Source: Actinoallomurus sp050942425 (lineage in GTDB: Bacteria > Actinomycetota > Actinomycetes > Streptosporangiales > Streptosporangiaceae). From it: a stretch of DNA of 64,000 nucleotides. Positions 12,275-19,789 of this stretch are shown piece by piece. The stretch covers positions 1 to 64,000 of the forward strand of contig NZ_CP192063.1 of NCBI RefSeq assembly GCF_050942425.1, in the 5' to 3' direction. The translations under genes were made by a program, and so were the position numbers. The notes beneath the pieces were generated by a model. That model was not told the DNA's origin, searched no databases, and saw only the letters and a list, made by a program, of their open reading frames with translations. Numbering within the stretch: position 1 is the first letter of the stretch; every line of letters begins with the position of its first letter.

Positions 12275-12351
12275 GGGCCTATAGCTCAGTCGGTTAGAGC
12301 GCATCCCTGATAAGGATGAGGCCGGTGGTTCAAGTCCACCTAGGCCCACCA
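12275..12351 (+). tRNA. tRNA-Ile (GAU)
   Basis: A 77-nt cloverleaf including an encoded CCA. The 7-bp acceptor stem GGGCCTA pairs with TAGGCCC, the anticodon loop is CTGATAA with anticodon GAT, and the T-arm is GGTGGTTCAAGTCCACC. It sits just after the gyrA/DUF3566 genes as in other actinomycetes. Its 3' half is repeated 1.6 kb downstream. Confidence 0.97.
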
Positions 12352-12477
12352 GTCGGGCCATCGCGGTCGGCGCTTCGCGCCTTCCCCGGTGGCCCACAAT
12401 GCTTTTCGGGGGGACGCCCCCCGAGCCCCCCGATGTGGGGGCTTCGCCCCCACGCCCCCTCTCGGGCTGGGGTTCAG
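12307..12477 (+). repeat. Left copy of tRNA-Ile-associated direct repeat
   Basis: From the anticodon loop of tRNA-Ile through about 125 bp of downstream hairpin-rich DNA, this block is repeated at 13947-14108. It contains GGCGCTTCGCGCC nested inside a GGGCCA...TGGCCC stem, and GTGGGGGCTTCGCCCCCAC at 12435-12453. The copies share long identical stretches. The right copy lacks about 8 bases around the tRNA CCA end. The layout (intact tRNA at one end, 3' tRNA fragment at the other) is that of attachment-site repeats left by a tRNA-targeting integrase. The rest of the gap to 12711 shows no recognisable gene. Confidence 0.75.
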
Positions 12478-12711
12478 CGAAAACCTACGCTCGGCTCCGG
12501 CGAGTAGCCGGAGCCTTTGTAGCGCTCGAAGGTTGCCGTCGTTGTTGCCCTTCCAAAGCTGGCGAACGTGGACAGCACGAGGTCCATCGCGGTGGCAGTG
12601 AGTCAATAGCGGCGACAAGCTCGCAAGGGACGGTCGCTGCGTGAGCCACCGGCTCCGGCACGCCGTACGGGCGGCCCAGCGCACAACGACTCACCGCAGA
12701 GGTGCGTGGCG

Positions 12712-13020
12712 CTAAGTCAGTCGCCCCTCTTCGTCGACGAGACCGACGGCGTACGCGAACCCCTCCAGGTACTCCCGATCCGACGGGCCTGTCTCAAGCG
12801 CCGCCAACGACGCCAGTTCGTCGACCAGGCGTTTCTTGTCCGCAGCGGCCAGCTGGTTGAGCAGATAGGCCGCACCCTCCATCTGCTCGAGTGCCGTGTC
12901 AGCATCCAGCACGGAGTCATCGCAGGTATCGAAGAACACGGCGTGCGCGACCACGATCTTGAGAAGCTGCCTGACGAGCTCTGGTGATTCGTTCACCGCA
13001 ACATCCTCGTGGATGCCCAT
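12712..13020 (-). CDS. Small protein of unknown function inside the tRNA-Ile repeat segment
   Basis: A 102-aa acidic, leucine-rich, probably helical protein starting MGIHEDVAVNESPELVRQLL. No signal peptide or membrane segment is seen. I use the ATG at 13020 because the 56 residues before it in the open frame look unlike protein; there is no clear Shine-Dalgarno. It diverges from the SMI1/KNR4 gene. Such pairs are often immunity or stress genes, but that is inference. Confidence 0.6.
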   Translation of the reverse strand: MGIHEDVAVNESPELVRQLLKIVVAHAVFFDTCDDSVLDADTALEQMEGAAYLLNQLAAADKKRLVDELASLAALETGPSDREYLEGFAYAVGLVDEEGRLT

Positions 13021-13163
13021 CGACGGTGAACGGCGGCCGAAGATCTTTCCACCGTCATCTGCTCCGGGTCGTTCTCGCGAGAGGGGCTCAGGGCCGCCGG
13101 CAGACGAGATGACCAGGCCGGGAGAACCCATCGCTTGCGCGAGTTGCTGCCATGATTCCGTCC

Positions 13164-13868
13164 ATGTCCGAGAGCGATCTGGTCGCAAGACTCCGTCGGC
13201 GCGCCTATGACCCGGCCAGACGTCAGGATGACGTCTACGTCCCGTGTGAGTGGATCAGACAGCGGTACGGCGATGAGGCGGAACGCAAGATTCACGTGCG
13301 GGTGGGGAACGACGCAAAGTTGAAGGCCGGAGCGCCTGAAGCGGTCGAGTATTTCAAGGACGCTCCCCACGAGCCTCCCTGCCCGCCGGTAACGGTCCCG
13401 GAACTACTCGCAGCAGAGCAGCGAATAGGCCGCCGACTGCCCGACTTGCTCAGACGCCTCTACACCGAAGTGGCCAACGGAGGCTTCGGACCGACATACG
13501 GGATCTTGGGGATTACACCGAGCGGGCACCTTGCCTACAAGGACAACACCGCCGTTGAGGAGTACGTGGCGCATCCGGAACTCAACGATCCGTTGGGCTT
13601 CCCGCTGGTCTACAGCGGTTGCAACGTCTGGTGGTACGTGTCACTGACGCAGCCCGGGAACCCCGTGTACCTGTTCGATTGGGACGGCTGGGACTGGCCC
13701 GAGCGGGACTCGCCAATGGTTGCCGTGGACCAGGACCAGATCTGGCCCACCCTGGCCGAGTGGCTGGGGCAATGGGCAGACGGACACGACGTGTGGGAGC
13801 GGGACCCGTACATCGCCGCCCTGCTGAGGTCGGCGGATCACGACGACAGCAGCGACTTCCCAGACTGA
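13164..13868 (+). CDS. SMI1/KNR4 family protein
   Basis: A 234-aa cytosolic protein. Residues about 85-215 resemble the SMI1/KNR4 (SUKH) fold: AAEQRIGRRLPDLLRRLYTEVANGGFGP is followed by Gly- and Trp-rich strands and VWWYVSLTQPGNPVYLFDWD. Many bacterial SUKH proteins are immunity proteins against nuclease or ADP-ribosylating toxins. No toxin gene is adjacent, so the partner is unknown. The start is uncertain between ATG 13152 and 13164; neither has a good ribosome site. The gene lies between two tRNA-Ile repeats, suggesting it arrived as cargo. Confidence 0.82.
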   Translation: MSESDLVARLRRRAYDPARRQDDVYVPCEWIRQRYGDEAERKIHVRVGNDAKLKAGAPEAVEYFKDAPHEPPCPPVTVPELLAAEQRIGRRLPDLLRRLYTEVANGGFGPTYGILGITPSGHLAYKDNTAVEEYVAHPELNDPLGFPLVYSGCNVWWYVSLTQPGNPVYLFDWDGWDWPERDSPMVAVDQDQIWPTLAEWLGQWADGHDVWERDPYIAALLRSADHDDSSDFPD

Positions 13869-13946
13869 CAGCAACGGTGACAGCAACACGGGTAGACGTC
13901 GCCGGATGAACGCGGACCGGCGTGGACGGTCGACGTCGGCTGGAGC

Positions 13947-14108
13947 CTTATAAGGGTGAGGCCGGTGGTTCAAGTCCACCTAGGCCGGGCCACCGCGGTC
14001 GGCGCTTCGCGCCTTCCCCGGTGGCCCACAATGCTTTTCGGGGGGACGACGCCCGAGTCCCCGATGTGGGGGCTTCGCCCTCACTCCTATCCACGGCATG
14101 GGGTTCAC
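13947..14108 (+). repeat. Right copy of tRNA-Ile-associated direct repeat
   Basis: A diverged second copy of 12307-12477. It starts in the anticodon loop (TATAAGG-TGAGGCCGG), keeps the complete T-arm GGTGGTTCAAGTCCACC, loses CCCACCAGT at the tRNA end, and continues with the GGGCCACCG...CGGTGGCCC hairpin and the CTTTTCGGGGGGACG block. It is not a functional tRNA because it lacks the 5' half. Confidence 0.78.
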
Positions 14109-14175
14109 GAGCGGTCATTTGCGATAACGCGGACGAGCAGGTCAGCGCCCACCAGACGATTGCCAAGCTCGTAGC

Positions 14176-14203
14176 GCGGGTTCGATTCCCGTCACGCCTT
14201 CCA
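14176..14203 (+). pseudogene. Orphan 3' end of another tRNA
   Basis: A T-arm (GCGGG-TTCGATT-CCCGT) is followed by a 7-base acceptor strand, a T discriminator and CCA at 14201-14203. No matching 5' half is present upstream. It is preceded by GAGCAGGTCAGCG, also found just upstream of the tRNA-Ala fragments at 24.4 and 26.7 kb. Read as the attachment-site remnant of a different tRNA-targeted integration. Confidence 0.55.
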
Positions 14204-14230
14204 TACGACGAGAGCCCTGCGCTACGGCCC

Positions 14231-14650
14231 TCAGCCCAGTGCGGGCCGGCTGCCCTCGTCCGGGGTCCAGGCGTACGCGTGGGGCATCAGTGCCCTGACC
14301 GTCACCCGGCGGATCCCGTCCGGAGTGGGGACGAGAACGGCGATGTCCGGGTGGTAGTCGAGGAGGACCTGGCAGTCGCGGCCGCATGGCGGGATCACGC
14401 CGCGCCCTCGGTCCGCGTACGCGACGATCGCGGTGAGCTCACGGGCGCCGGAGGCGCGAGCGTGGCCGAGCGCCACGAGCTCGGCGCACGGACCGCCGGT
14501 GAAGTGGTAGAGGTTGATGCCGCCGAAGATTCGGCCTTCGACGTCTCGTACGGCGGCGCCGACGGTGTGCACCTCATCGTCGCCGTGGGCCTCGACGATC
14601 CGCCGGGCGTGCTCGATGAGTTCCAGGTCGTCCTCTCGTAGGTCTTCCAT
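14231..14650 (-). CDS. Cytidine deaminase-like protein
   Basis: A 139-aa zinc-dependent deaminase of the homotetrameric cytidine deaminase/blasticidin-S deaminase fold. The zinc site is visible as GPCAELVALG (Cys ligand and catalytic Glu) and PPCGRDCQVLLDY (PCxxxC ligands). It should deaminate cytidine or a related nucleoside in pyrimidine salvage; substrate cannot be told from sequence. Start ATG at 14650 gives the usual length. It is alone, transcribed towards the tRNA fragments. Confidence 0.85.
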   Translation of the reverse strand: MEDLREDDLELIEHARRIVEAHGDDEVHTVGAAVRDVEGRIFGGINLYHFTGGPCAELVALGHARASGARELTAIVAYADRGRGVIPPCGRDCQVLLDYHPDIAVLVPTPDGIRRVTVRALMPHAYAWTPDEGSRPALG

Positions 14651-14768
14651 CCAAAGATCGTATCGATCGCCTCGGGACCGGCCACGCCACGCAGAAGGCC
14701 TCCGGCAGGGGCCTCAGCCTCGGGCTCGGCCGCACCAGGTGGCGCGTGGTGGATTCACCAACAGGGTT

Positions 14769-15299
14769 CTACCGGCGTCGGCGTTGCCGCTTTTCAGGCC
14801 ATTCCAGAACCAGCTCATCACCGGGAACGAGCGCCGCCCAGCGCCGAGTTGTGTCCTGGAGCGCCTCTGCGGCCGTGATGGCCTTCGACTCATCGACCCC
14901 CGCATCAGGAAGCGTGGACAGTGCTTCCTGAGCCGCCTTGGCGACGGCGTCGGTGGAGGTGAGTCGTTCCGCTGCGATGCGCTTCACCAGGGCGGCCATC
15001 AACTCCGCGCGCTGCAACCGATCGGAGCGGGCGCGTATCGCCCGTTCAGAGCGTTCCTTGGCGTGCGGCGGACGACGGCCGTCGATGTGCTCCATGCTGG
15101 CGAACACCGCTCCTGCGGCGACCGCTCCCCAAAAGCCCTCGTCTTCCGCCATCGCGAGCTCGACGATGAAGTGGACCGCATCGTGCGGAAGGTCGGGACC
15201 GGCCACTCCCTCATGCACGCGATACCGGACACCGTCCGAACGCTCCACCACGCTGTACGAGCGCTTGCCGTCCGGCAGCCGGGGAAATCTCACCCGCAT
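14769..15299 (-). CDS. Conserved-looking hypothetical protein
   Basis: A 176-aa soluble protein with no family I recognise. The N-terminal half has an immunity-like beta-rich stretch (YSVVERSDGVRYRVHEGVAG, then PHDAVHFIVELAMAEDEGFWGAVA). The C-terminal half is a long basic helix (KERSERAIRARSDRLQRAEL) ending WEWPEKRQ-like and Arg-rich. No Shine-Dalgarno is evident, so the start could be further in. Confidence 0.65.
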   Translation of the reverse strand: MRVRFPRLPDGKRSYSVVERSDGVRYRVHEGVAGPDLPHDAVHFIVELAMAEDEGFWGAVAAGAVFASMEHIDGRRPPHAKERSERAIRARSDRLQRAELMAALVKRIAAERLTSTDAVAKAAQEALSTLPDAGVDESKAITAAEALQDTTRRWAALVPGDELVLEWPEKRQRRRR

Positions 15300-15647
15300 G
15301 CATCCATGATCACATTGCCCTGCAACGGATTTTCGGGCTCGCGCTGTTCGATGCGGTCTCTCGATGAGTCCAGATGCCGTAGGCGGTCTGTCCTGTCAGG
15401 TGCTCGAGACGGATCAACGTTTTCGAGCGTTGGGAGTCTCAGGACGCCGCTACCACCTTTCGTGGCAGTGGCCCCAGCGAGGAGCAGAGTGCGGCGATGC
15501 TCGCGGCGTCCGTGGCCGAGTACGACGTCGCGGAGGGCCGCGTACTGATCTGAATGCCCGCTGTTTCGTGGGCACCCGGATAACGCCCTTGGCGGGGCGC
15601 TCAGGACTCCCCAGGGGCCCCTGGGCCCGCGAGGGCGGAGCCGCAGG
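15300..15647. other. Gene-free gap with a possible coding remnant
   Basis: No complete gene is seen. On the plus strand around 15470-15553 a short open stretch ends with a plausible coding run (SEEQSAAMLAASVAEYDVAEGRVLI then TGA), which may be the 3' end of a decayed gene. No repeat, tRNA or convincing promoter was found. Confidence 0.4.
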
Positions 15648-16403
15648 CTACTCGTCGAGGAAGTCGGCGATCGCCGTGCCGAGGTCCGGCTTGGTGACGG
15701 CGCTCATGTGGTCGCCGGGCACGACGGCGTGCCGGGCGTTCGACAGAGCCTCGGTCAGCGCATCGGCGGAGCCGTTGTCGCGGTCCTTGTCGCCCGCGAG
15801 GACGAGGGTGGGCACCTCGATCCGGCCGAGCTCCTCGCGTGGCGTGTCGACGAACGTGTCGAGGACGTGGAGCAGCGCCACCGGGTCGCCGCCGACCGTC
15901 TTCAGGAAGGCCTCCGCCATCCACTCTGACGTGCCGCGTTCGAACGTGCCGAGGCCGGTGAGGATTCGGCGGAAGTGGTCGCCGCGCTGGCCGGTGTCGA
16001 CGATGCCTTCCAGCCCCATCCCGGCCAGGATCGCCCGGCGCGGTGTCGCACCGCGGGCCAGCATCCGTACGGTCGTCCGGGCGCCCAGCGAATAGCCGCC
16101 GAGGTCGTAGTCGGTGAGCCCGAGATGGTCGATGAGTGCGAAGCCGTCGTCGGCCAGCACGTCGGGCGGATAGGCGGAGGAGCCGTGCGGCTTGCCGCTG
16201 TCGCCGTGCCCGCGCAGGTCCGGCATGATCACGCGATGGCCGCGCGCCGCGATCGCCGCGGCGTGGCCGTAGCGGATCCAGTTGACCGTCGCGGTGGAGA
16301 AGTAGCCGTGGATCAGCACCACGGGCCGGCCATGTCCCAGCTCGCGGTAGGCGAGTTTGGTGCCGTCGTGGCTCTCGAACCATTGGACGGGAAGGTCGGC
16401 CAT
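15648..16403 (-). CDS. Alpha/beta hydrolase
   Basis: A 251-aa alpha/beta hydrolase. The oxyanion motif HGYFSTATVNW is near residue 32, the nucleophile elbow GYSLGA holds Ser at about 104, the acid Asp lies in LVLAGDKDRDN and the catalytic His in VVPGDHMSAV near the C-terminus. Substrate is unknown; esterase-type activity is likely. Cytosolic, with no signal peptide. It stands alone. Confidence 0.85.
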   Translation of the reverse strand: MADLPVQWFESHDGTKLAYRELGHGRPVVLIHGYFSTATVNWIRYGHAAAIAARGHRVIMPDLRGHGDSGKPHGSSAYPPDVLADDGFALIDHLGLTDYDLGGYSLGARTTVRMLARGATPRRAILAGMGLEGIVDTGQRGDHFRRILTGLGTFERGTSEWMAEAFLKTVGGDPVALLHVLDTFVDTPREELGRIEVPTLVLAGDKDRDNGSADALTEALSNARHAVVPGDHMSAVTKPDLGTAIADFLDE

Positions 16404-16602
16404 GCCACGGCTTTCCGCTGGGGGACGCAGTCGTCGCCGACTATCTCATGAGCGTCACGCGTCTCATCCATCAGGGTCGTTCGGGGCTTGTCCATCAAGA
16501 TCATGCGGCGGGTGTGCTCGCCGTTTCTTCGTAATTGATCGTTGATTTTCAACGCTTTCCGAAGAAGTGAAATGCCAGTACCGTTCAGCGTGCCGTCGGG
16601 GA

Positions 16603-17130
16603 TCAGAAGGCGAAGCCGCCGGGCCGCCCGTTGCGGTCGGCGAGGAGCCCGGCCAGCGTGGCGACGGCGATCTCCGGAGGCGTACGAGAGCCGATGTTGA
16701 GCCCGACCGGCCGGTGCACGCGGGCGATGTCCTCCGCCGGAACGCCCAGTTCGGTGAGCAGGCGAACGTGCGGTCCGGGGTGGCGCGGGTTGCCCATCAC
16801 GCCGATCCACCGGACCTGCCGGGTCAGCAGGTCGCGCAGGACGAGTCCGAGTTCGGGCCGGTGATGGTCGGTGACGACGACGTCCGCCGTACCGTCGAGG
16901 CCGGACGGAGGGGCGGTGACCACCTCCGCCGAGTCAGGGGCCACAACGGCCGCCCGCTCCGCGTCGGGCTCCAGCAGCAGGCACCGGAATCCGAGCTCCG
17001 TGCCGAACCGCACCAGGAACTCGGCCACCGGCGAGGCGAACACGGCGATGAGCGTACGGTCGTCCGCTCCGCCGGGCGCCTGACCGTGCGCGGCGGCACA
17101 CGCGGGGTCGTGCTCGTGGTCGTCGGCCAT
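16603..17130 (-). CDS. XdhC family protein (Rossmann domain)
   Basis: A 175-aa protein matching the C-terminal Rossmann domain of XdhC/CoxI proteins, which help insert and sulfurate the molybdenum cofactor of xanthine dehydrogenases. Motifs include TADVVVTDHHRPELGLVLRDLL, VRWIGVMGNPRHPGPH and the conserved RVHRPVGLNIGSRTPPEIAVA. The N-terminal XdhC/CoxI domain is absent, and no molybdo-hydroxylase genes are nearby, so the role may differ. ATG at 17130 is used. A short CGTTGA-TTT-TCAACG palindrome lies downstream at 16540-16554. Confidence 0.78.
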   Translation of the reverse strand: MADDHEHDPACAAAHGQAPGGADDRTLIAVFASPVAEFLVRFGTELGFRCLLLEPDAERAAVVAPDSAEVVTAPPSGLDGTADVVVTDHHRPELGLVLRDLLTRQVRWIGVMGNPRHPGPHVRLLTELGVPAEDIARVHRPVGLNIGSRTPPEIAVATLAGLLADRNGRPGGFAF

Positions 17131-17239
17131 GCCGCCAGTCTCGCACCGTTCGGCCCGCCCGGTCAGCGGCGCGTTGACCTGAATCATGGTTGAGGTTGCA
17201 GGGTGGACGCGCACGTACCGACCGAATGAGGAGAACCCT

Positions 17240-18220
17240 GTGCACGCCATCCGTCAGCAAGAGTTCGGGCCGCCGGAGAACCTGCGTTACGAGGAGGTCC
17301 CCGATCCACGGCCCGGCGCCGGTCAGGTCGGGATCGCCGTACGGGTGTGCGGGGTGCACCTGGTCGACACGATGCTCCGCAAGGGCTCGTACGAGGGGCC
17401 GTTCGGGCTCCCGGAGTTGCCGATGACGCCCGGTCGCGAGGTGGCCGGCGTCGTCGACGAGCTCGGCGACGGTGTCGAGCGGTCCTGGCTCGGCCGGCGC
17501 GTGGTGGTCCACCTCGGCATGGCGAGTGGTGGATACGCCGAACGTGCCGTCGCGAACGTCGCAGACCTGCACCCCCTCCCCGACGGGCTCGACTACGGCG
17601 CCGCCGTGGCGATGGTCGGGACCGGCCGGATGACGATCGGCATCCTCGACGTCGCACAGCCGACGGCGGATGACGTCGTGCTGGTGACGGCGGCCGCCGG
17701 GGGGATCGGCACGCTGCTCGTCCAGGCCGCGCGGAACATCGGCGCCACGGTCGTCGGTGTCGCCGGCGGCGATGCCAAGGTCGCGCGGGTACGGGAGTCG
17801 GGGGCGACGGTCGCGGCCGACTACACGGCGCCCGGCTGGACCGACCGGGTCCGGGAGTCCCTGAACGGCCGCGGGGTCACCCTGGCGCTGGACGGCGTCG
17901 GCGGCGAGGCGGGCCAGGCCGCGTTCGACCTGCTGGCGCCCGGTGGACGGCTGGTCCTCTTCGGCTGGTCCGCGGGCGAGCCCGTCCGGTTCACCGCGGC
18001 CGACCTGTTCAAGCGCAGCCTGTCGGCCTCCGTGGCGCTCGGTCCGGGGATCTTCCGCCGCCCGGGCGGCCTGCGCGGCCTTCAGGAGAGGGCGCTGGCG
18101 GAGGCGGCAGCGGGGCGCCTGGTGCCGGCCGTGCAGACGTTCCCGTTGAAGGACGCCCCGGCGGCGCACCGGGCACTGGAGACGCGCGCCACCGTCGGCA
18201 AGGTGGTGCTGGTGCCGTGA
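17240..18220 (+). CDS. Zinc-type alcohol dehydrogenase-like / quinone oxidoreductase (MDR)
   Basis: A 326-aa medium-chain dehydrogenase/reductase of the zinc-free quinone oxidoreductase type. It has a GroES-like N-domain (about 1-120), then an NADPH-binding domain with VLVTAAAGGIGTLLVQAARNIGATVVGV near residue 145. The zinc-ligand cysteines of true alcohol dehydrogenases are lacking. GTG at 17240 has GAGGAG 6 bases upstream. A strong hairpin follows the stop. The substrate is unknown. Confidence 0.88.
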   Translation: MHAIRQQEFGPPENLRYEEVPDPRPGAGQVGIAVRVCGVHLVDTMLRKGSYEGPFGLPELPMTPGREVAGVVDELGDGVERSWLGRRVVVHLGMASGGYAERAVANVADLHPLPDGLDYGAAVAMVGTGRMTIGILDVAQPTADDVVLVTAAAGGIGTLLVQAARNIGATVVGVAGGDAKVARVRESGATVAADYTAPGWTDRVRESLNGRGVTLALDGVGGEAGQAAFDLLAPGGRLVLFGWSAGEPVRFTAADLFKRSLSASVALGPGIFRRPGGLRGLQERALAEAAAGRLVPAVQTFPLKDAPAAHRALETRATVGKVVLVP

Positions 18221-18223
18221 GAG

Positions 18224-18255
18224 GGACCGCCCGCCCTGAGCAGGGCGGGCGGTCC
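18224..18255. terminator. Bidirectional hairpin terminator
   Basis: A perfect 15-bp stem, GGACCGCCCGCCCTG and its complement, closes over a very short loop 3 bases after the oxidoreductase stop. There is no T-run, as is common in high-GC actinomycetes. It sits between convergent genes and could serve both. Confidence 0.8.
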
Positions 18256-18314
18256 AGAGGTGTGCGTGTACGGGCGGCCGCCCGTCAGGGCGGTCCTGGC
18301 GCGCCCGTACGGCC

Positions 18315-18944
18315 TCAGCAGTGCTTGAGGACCGCGCTGATCGCCTTCTTCTCGGCCGAGTCCACGGACAGGCCCCAGACGTACTTGACGTTGACGTAGG
18401 CCCGGATGTACGTGCAACGGAAGGCGTGGCGGGGCGGCAGCCAACGGGCCGGGTCCTTGCCGCCCTTCTGCCGGTTGATGGGGTCGTCGGCGGTCCACAG
18501 TTCCGGATGCCTCAGGTCGTTGGCGAAGGCACGGCGCTTCGCGGTGGTCCAGTAGCGCGCTCCGGAGCGCCAGGCCTCCGCGAGTGCGACGAGGTGCTCG
18601 ATGTCGACCTTGTGGGGGTTGGTGAGGTACTTCCCGTCGTACGGGCTGTACCAGCGGCCCTTGGTCGGGTAGCAGTCGGAGCCGACGTGGACCTTCGCGC
18701 CGTCGCGCTTCAGCACGACCTCGCGGGTGTTGCAGTTGTGGCCCTGGTCGATCCACTGGGGGAACTTCGCCCGGCTGTACCCGGACAGGGTGCCTTCTCG
18801 CCGGACCTTCAGCTTGGCGAGTTCCTTCTTGACGGTCGTGGTGCTCGGCGGTGGTGGCGGTGCGGCGGAGGCGGGGGTGGCGAGGACGACGGACAGGAGG
18901 GGCAGGGCGGGCAGGAGGGCGGTGACGGCGATCGCGCGCTTCAC
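18315..18944 (-). CDS. Secreted HNH family nuclease (GmrSD-C/DUF1524-like)
   Basis: A 209-aa extracellular protein with a Sec signal peptide (VKRAIAVTALLPALPLLSV...ATPASAA, cleavage near residue 27). The DUF1524-type HNH core contains DIEHLVALAEAW (the His/Glu pair), then ELWTADDPINRQKGGKDPARWLPP and four cysteines likely forming disulfides. Homologues are secreted actinomycete nucleases. GTG at 18944 has GAGGAG about 7 bases upstream; the longer frame to 19025 would spoil the signal peptide. Confidence 0.85.
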   Translation of the reverse strand: MKRAIAVTALLPALPLLSVVLATPASAAPPPPPSTTTVKKELAKLKVRREGTLSGYSRAKFPQWIDQGHNCNTREVVLKRDGAKVHVGSDCYPTKGRWYSPYDGKYLTNPHKVDIEHLVALAEAWRSGARYWTTAKRRAFANDLRHPELWTADDPINRQKGGKDPARWLPPRHAFRCTYIRAYVNVKYVWGLSVDSAEKKAISAVLKHC

Positions 18945-19198
18945 GGGCAATCTCCTCTCTGGGGCTTCCCACGCGTGAGAGTCGCTCCCCAGAGCCACGC
19001 CGGAGCAAGCGGTAAGTGAATCCAAAATGGCGGTATGTGAGGAAAATAGCTAACAAACTTCATTTGCGGAGCTTTGCGGGATGTGTCAGCGCTCCGAATG
19101 TGCCGCCTGACCTCGACGAACGGCTGCGAGACGCCCCCACGGCTACCGGGGACGGTAGGAGGGCGAGACGCCCGTACGGAGAGAGGGGCGAGCCTTGG

Positions 19199-19756
19199 TC
19201 AGCCCGGGCCCGTCCAGTCGAGGGTGGGCGGCAGGACGCCTTCCAATGTCAGCAGCCAGCGTTTGACGTCGAGACCGACCGATCCGAACCCGCCGAGCCC
19301 GTCGGCGGCGACGACCCGGTGGCACGGCACGAGCAGTGAGATCGGGTTGGTCGACATGATCGTGCCGACCGTACGGGCGGCGTAGCCCGGCTCGCCCGGA
19401 TCCTCCTCGAACACGCCGCTGCGTTCGGCGAGCACCCCGTACGTGATGGTCTCGCCGTAGCCGACCGTCTGCTGGAGCGTCCGCAGGACGGCCGACTGGA
19501 TCCCGGAGGTCGACCGCCAGTCGATCGGCAGGTCGAGTTCCCGGCGCCGGCCCGCGAAGTATTCGGTGATGCGGTTCACCACGGCCGCGGCCCGGCGGTC
19601 GTCAGACGGAACCTCCGGCCCAGCGGGGAGCCCGGCGACCCCCTCGGCGGTGTAACCCGCCGCGACCACTCCCCGATCCGTCACGGCGACCCGCAGGTCG
19701 CCCGTGGGAAGAGGGGTGCGCACGGTGACCCATGCCAGGGACCTGTCGACGTGCAT
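19199..19756 (-). CDS. ogt: Methylated-DNA--protein-cysteine methyltransferase
   Basis: Direct repair protein that transfers alkyl groups from O6-alkylguanine to its own cysteine. The 185-aa protein carries the active-site motif LVPCHRVV near residue 144, preceded by the helix-turn-helix YAARTVGTIMSTNPISL, in which the usual Asn-hinge region is recognisable. It lacks an Ada-type N-domain. It starts with ATG at 19756 and is probably monocistronic. Confidence 0.9.
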   Translation of the reverse strand: MHVDRSLAWVTVRTPLPTGDLRVAVTDRGVVAAGYTAEGVAGLPAGPEVPSDDRRAAAVVNRITEYFAGRRRELDLPIDWRSTSGIQSAVLRTLQQTVGYGETITYGVLAERSGVFEEDPGEPGYAARTVGTIMSTNPISLLVPCHRVVAADGLGGFGSVGLDVKRWLLTLEGVLPPTLDWTGPG

Positions 19757-19789
19757 GCGGTGACACTACTCGTGATGATCACCGTGCGA

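Noticed and set aside
14514..15548. 344-codon plus-strand frame
   Set aside because: Overlaps two minus-strand genes (cytidine deaminase-like and the 176-aa protein) and is Arg/Ser-rich without motifs.
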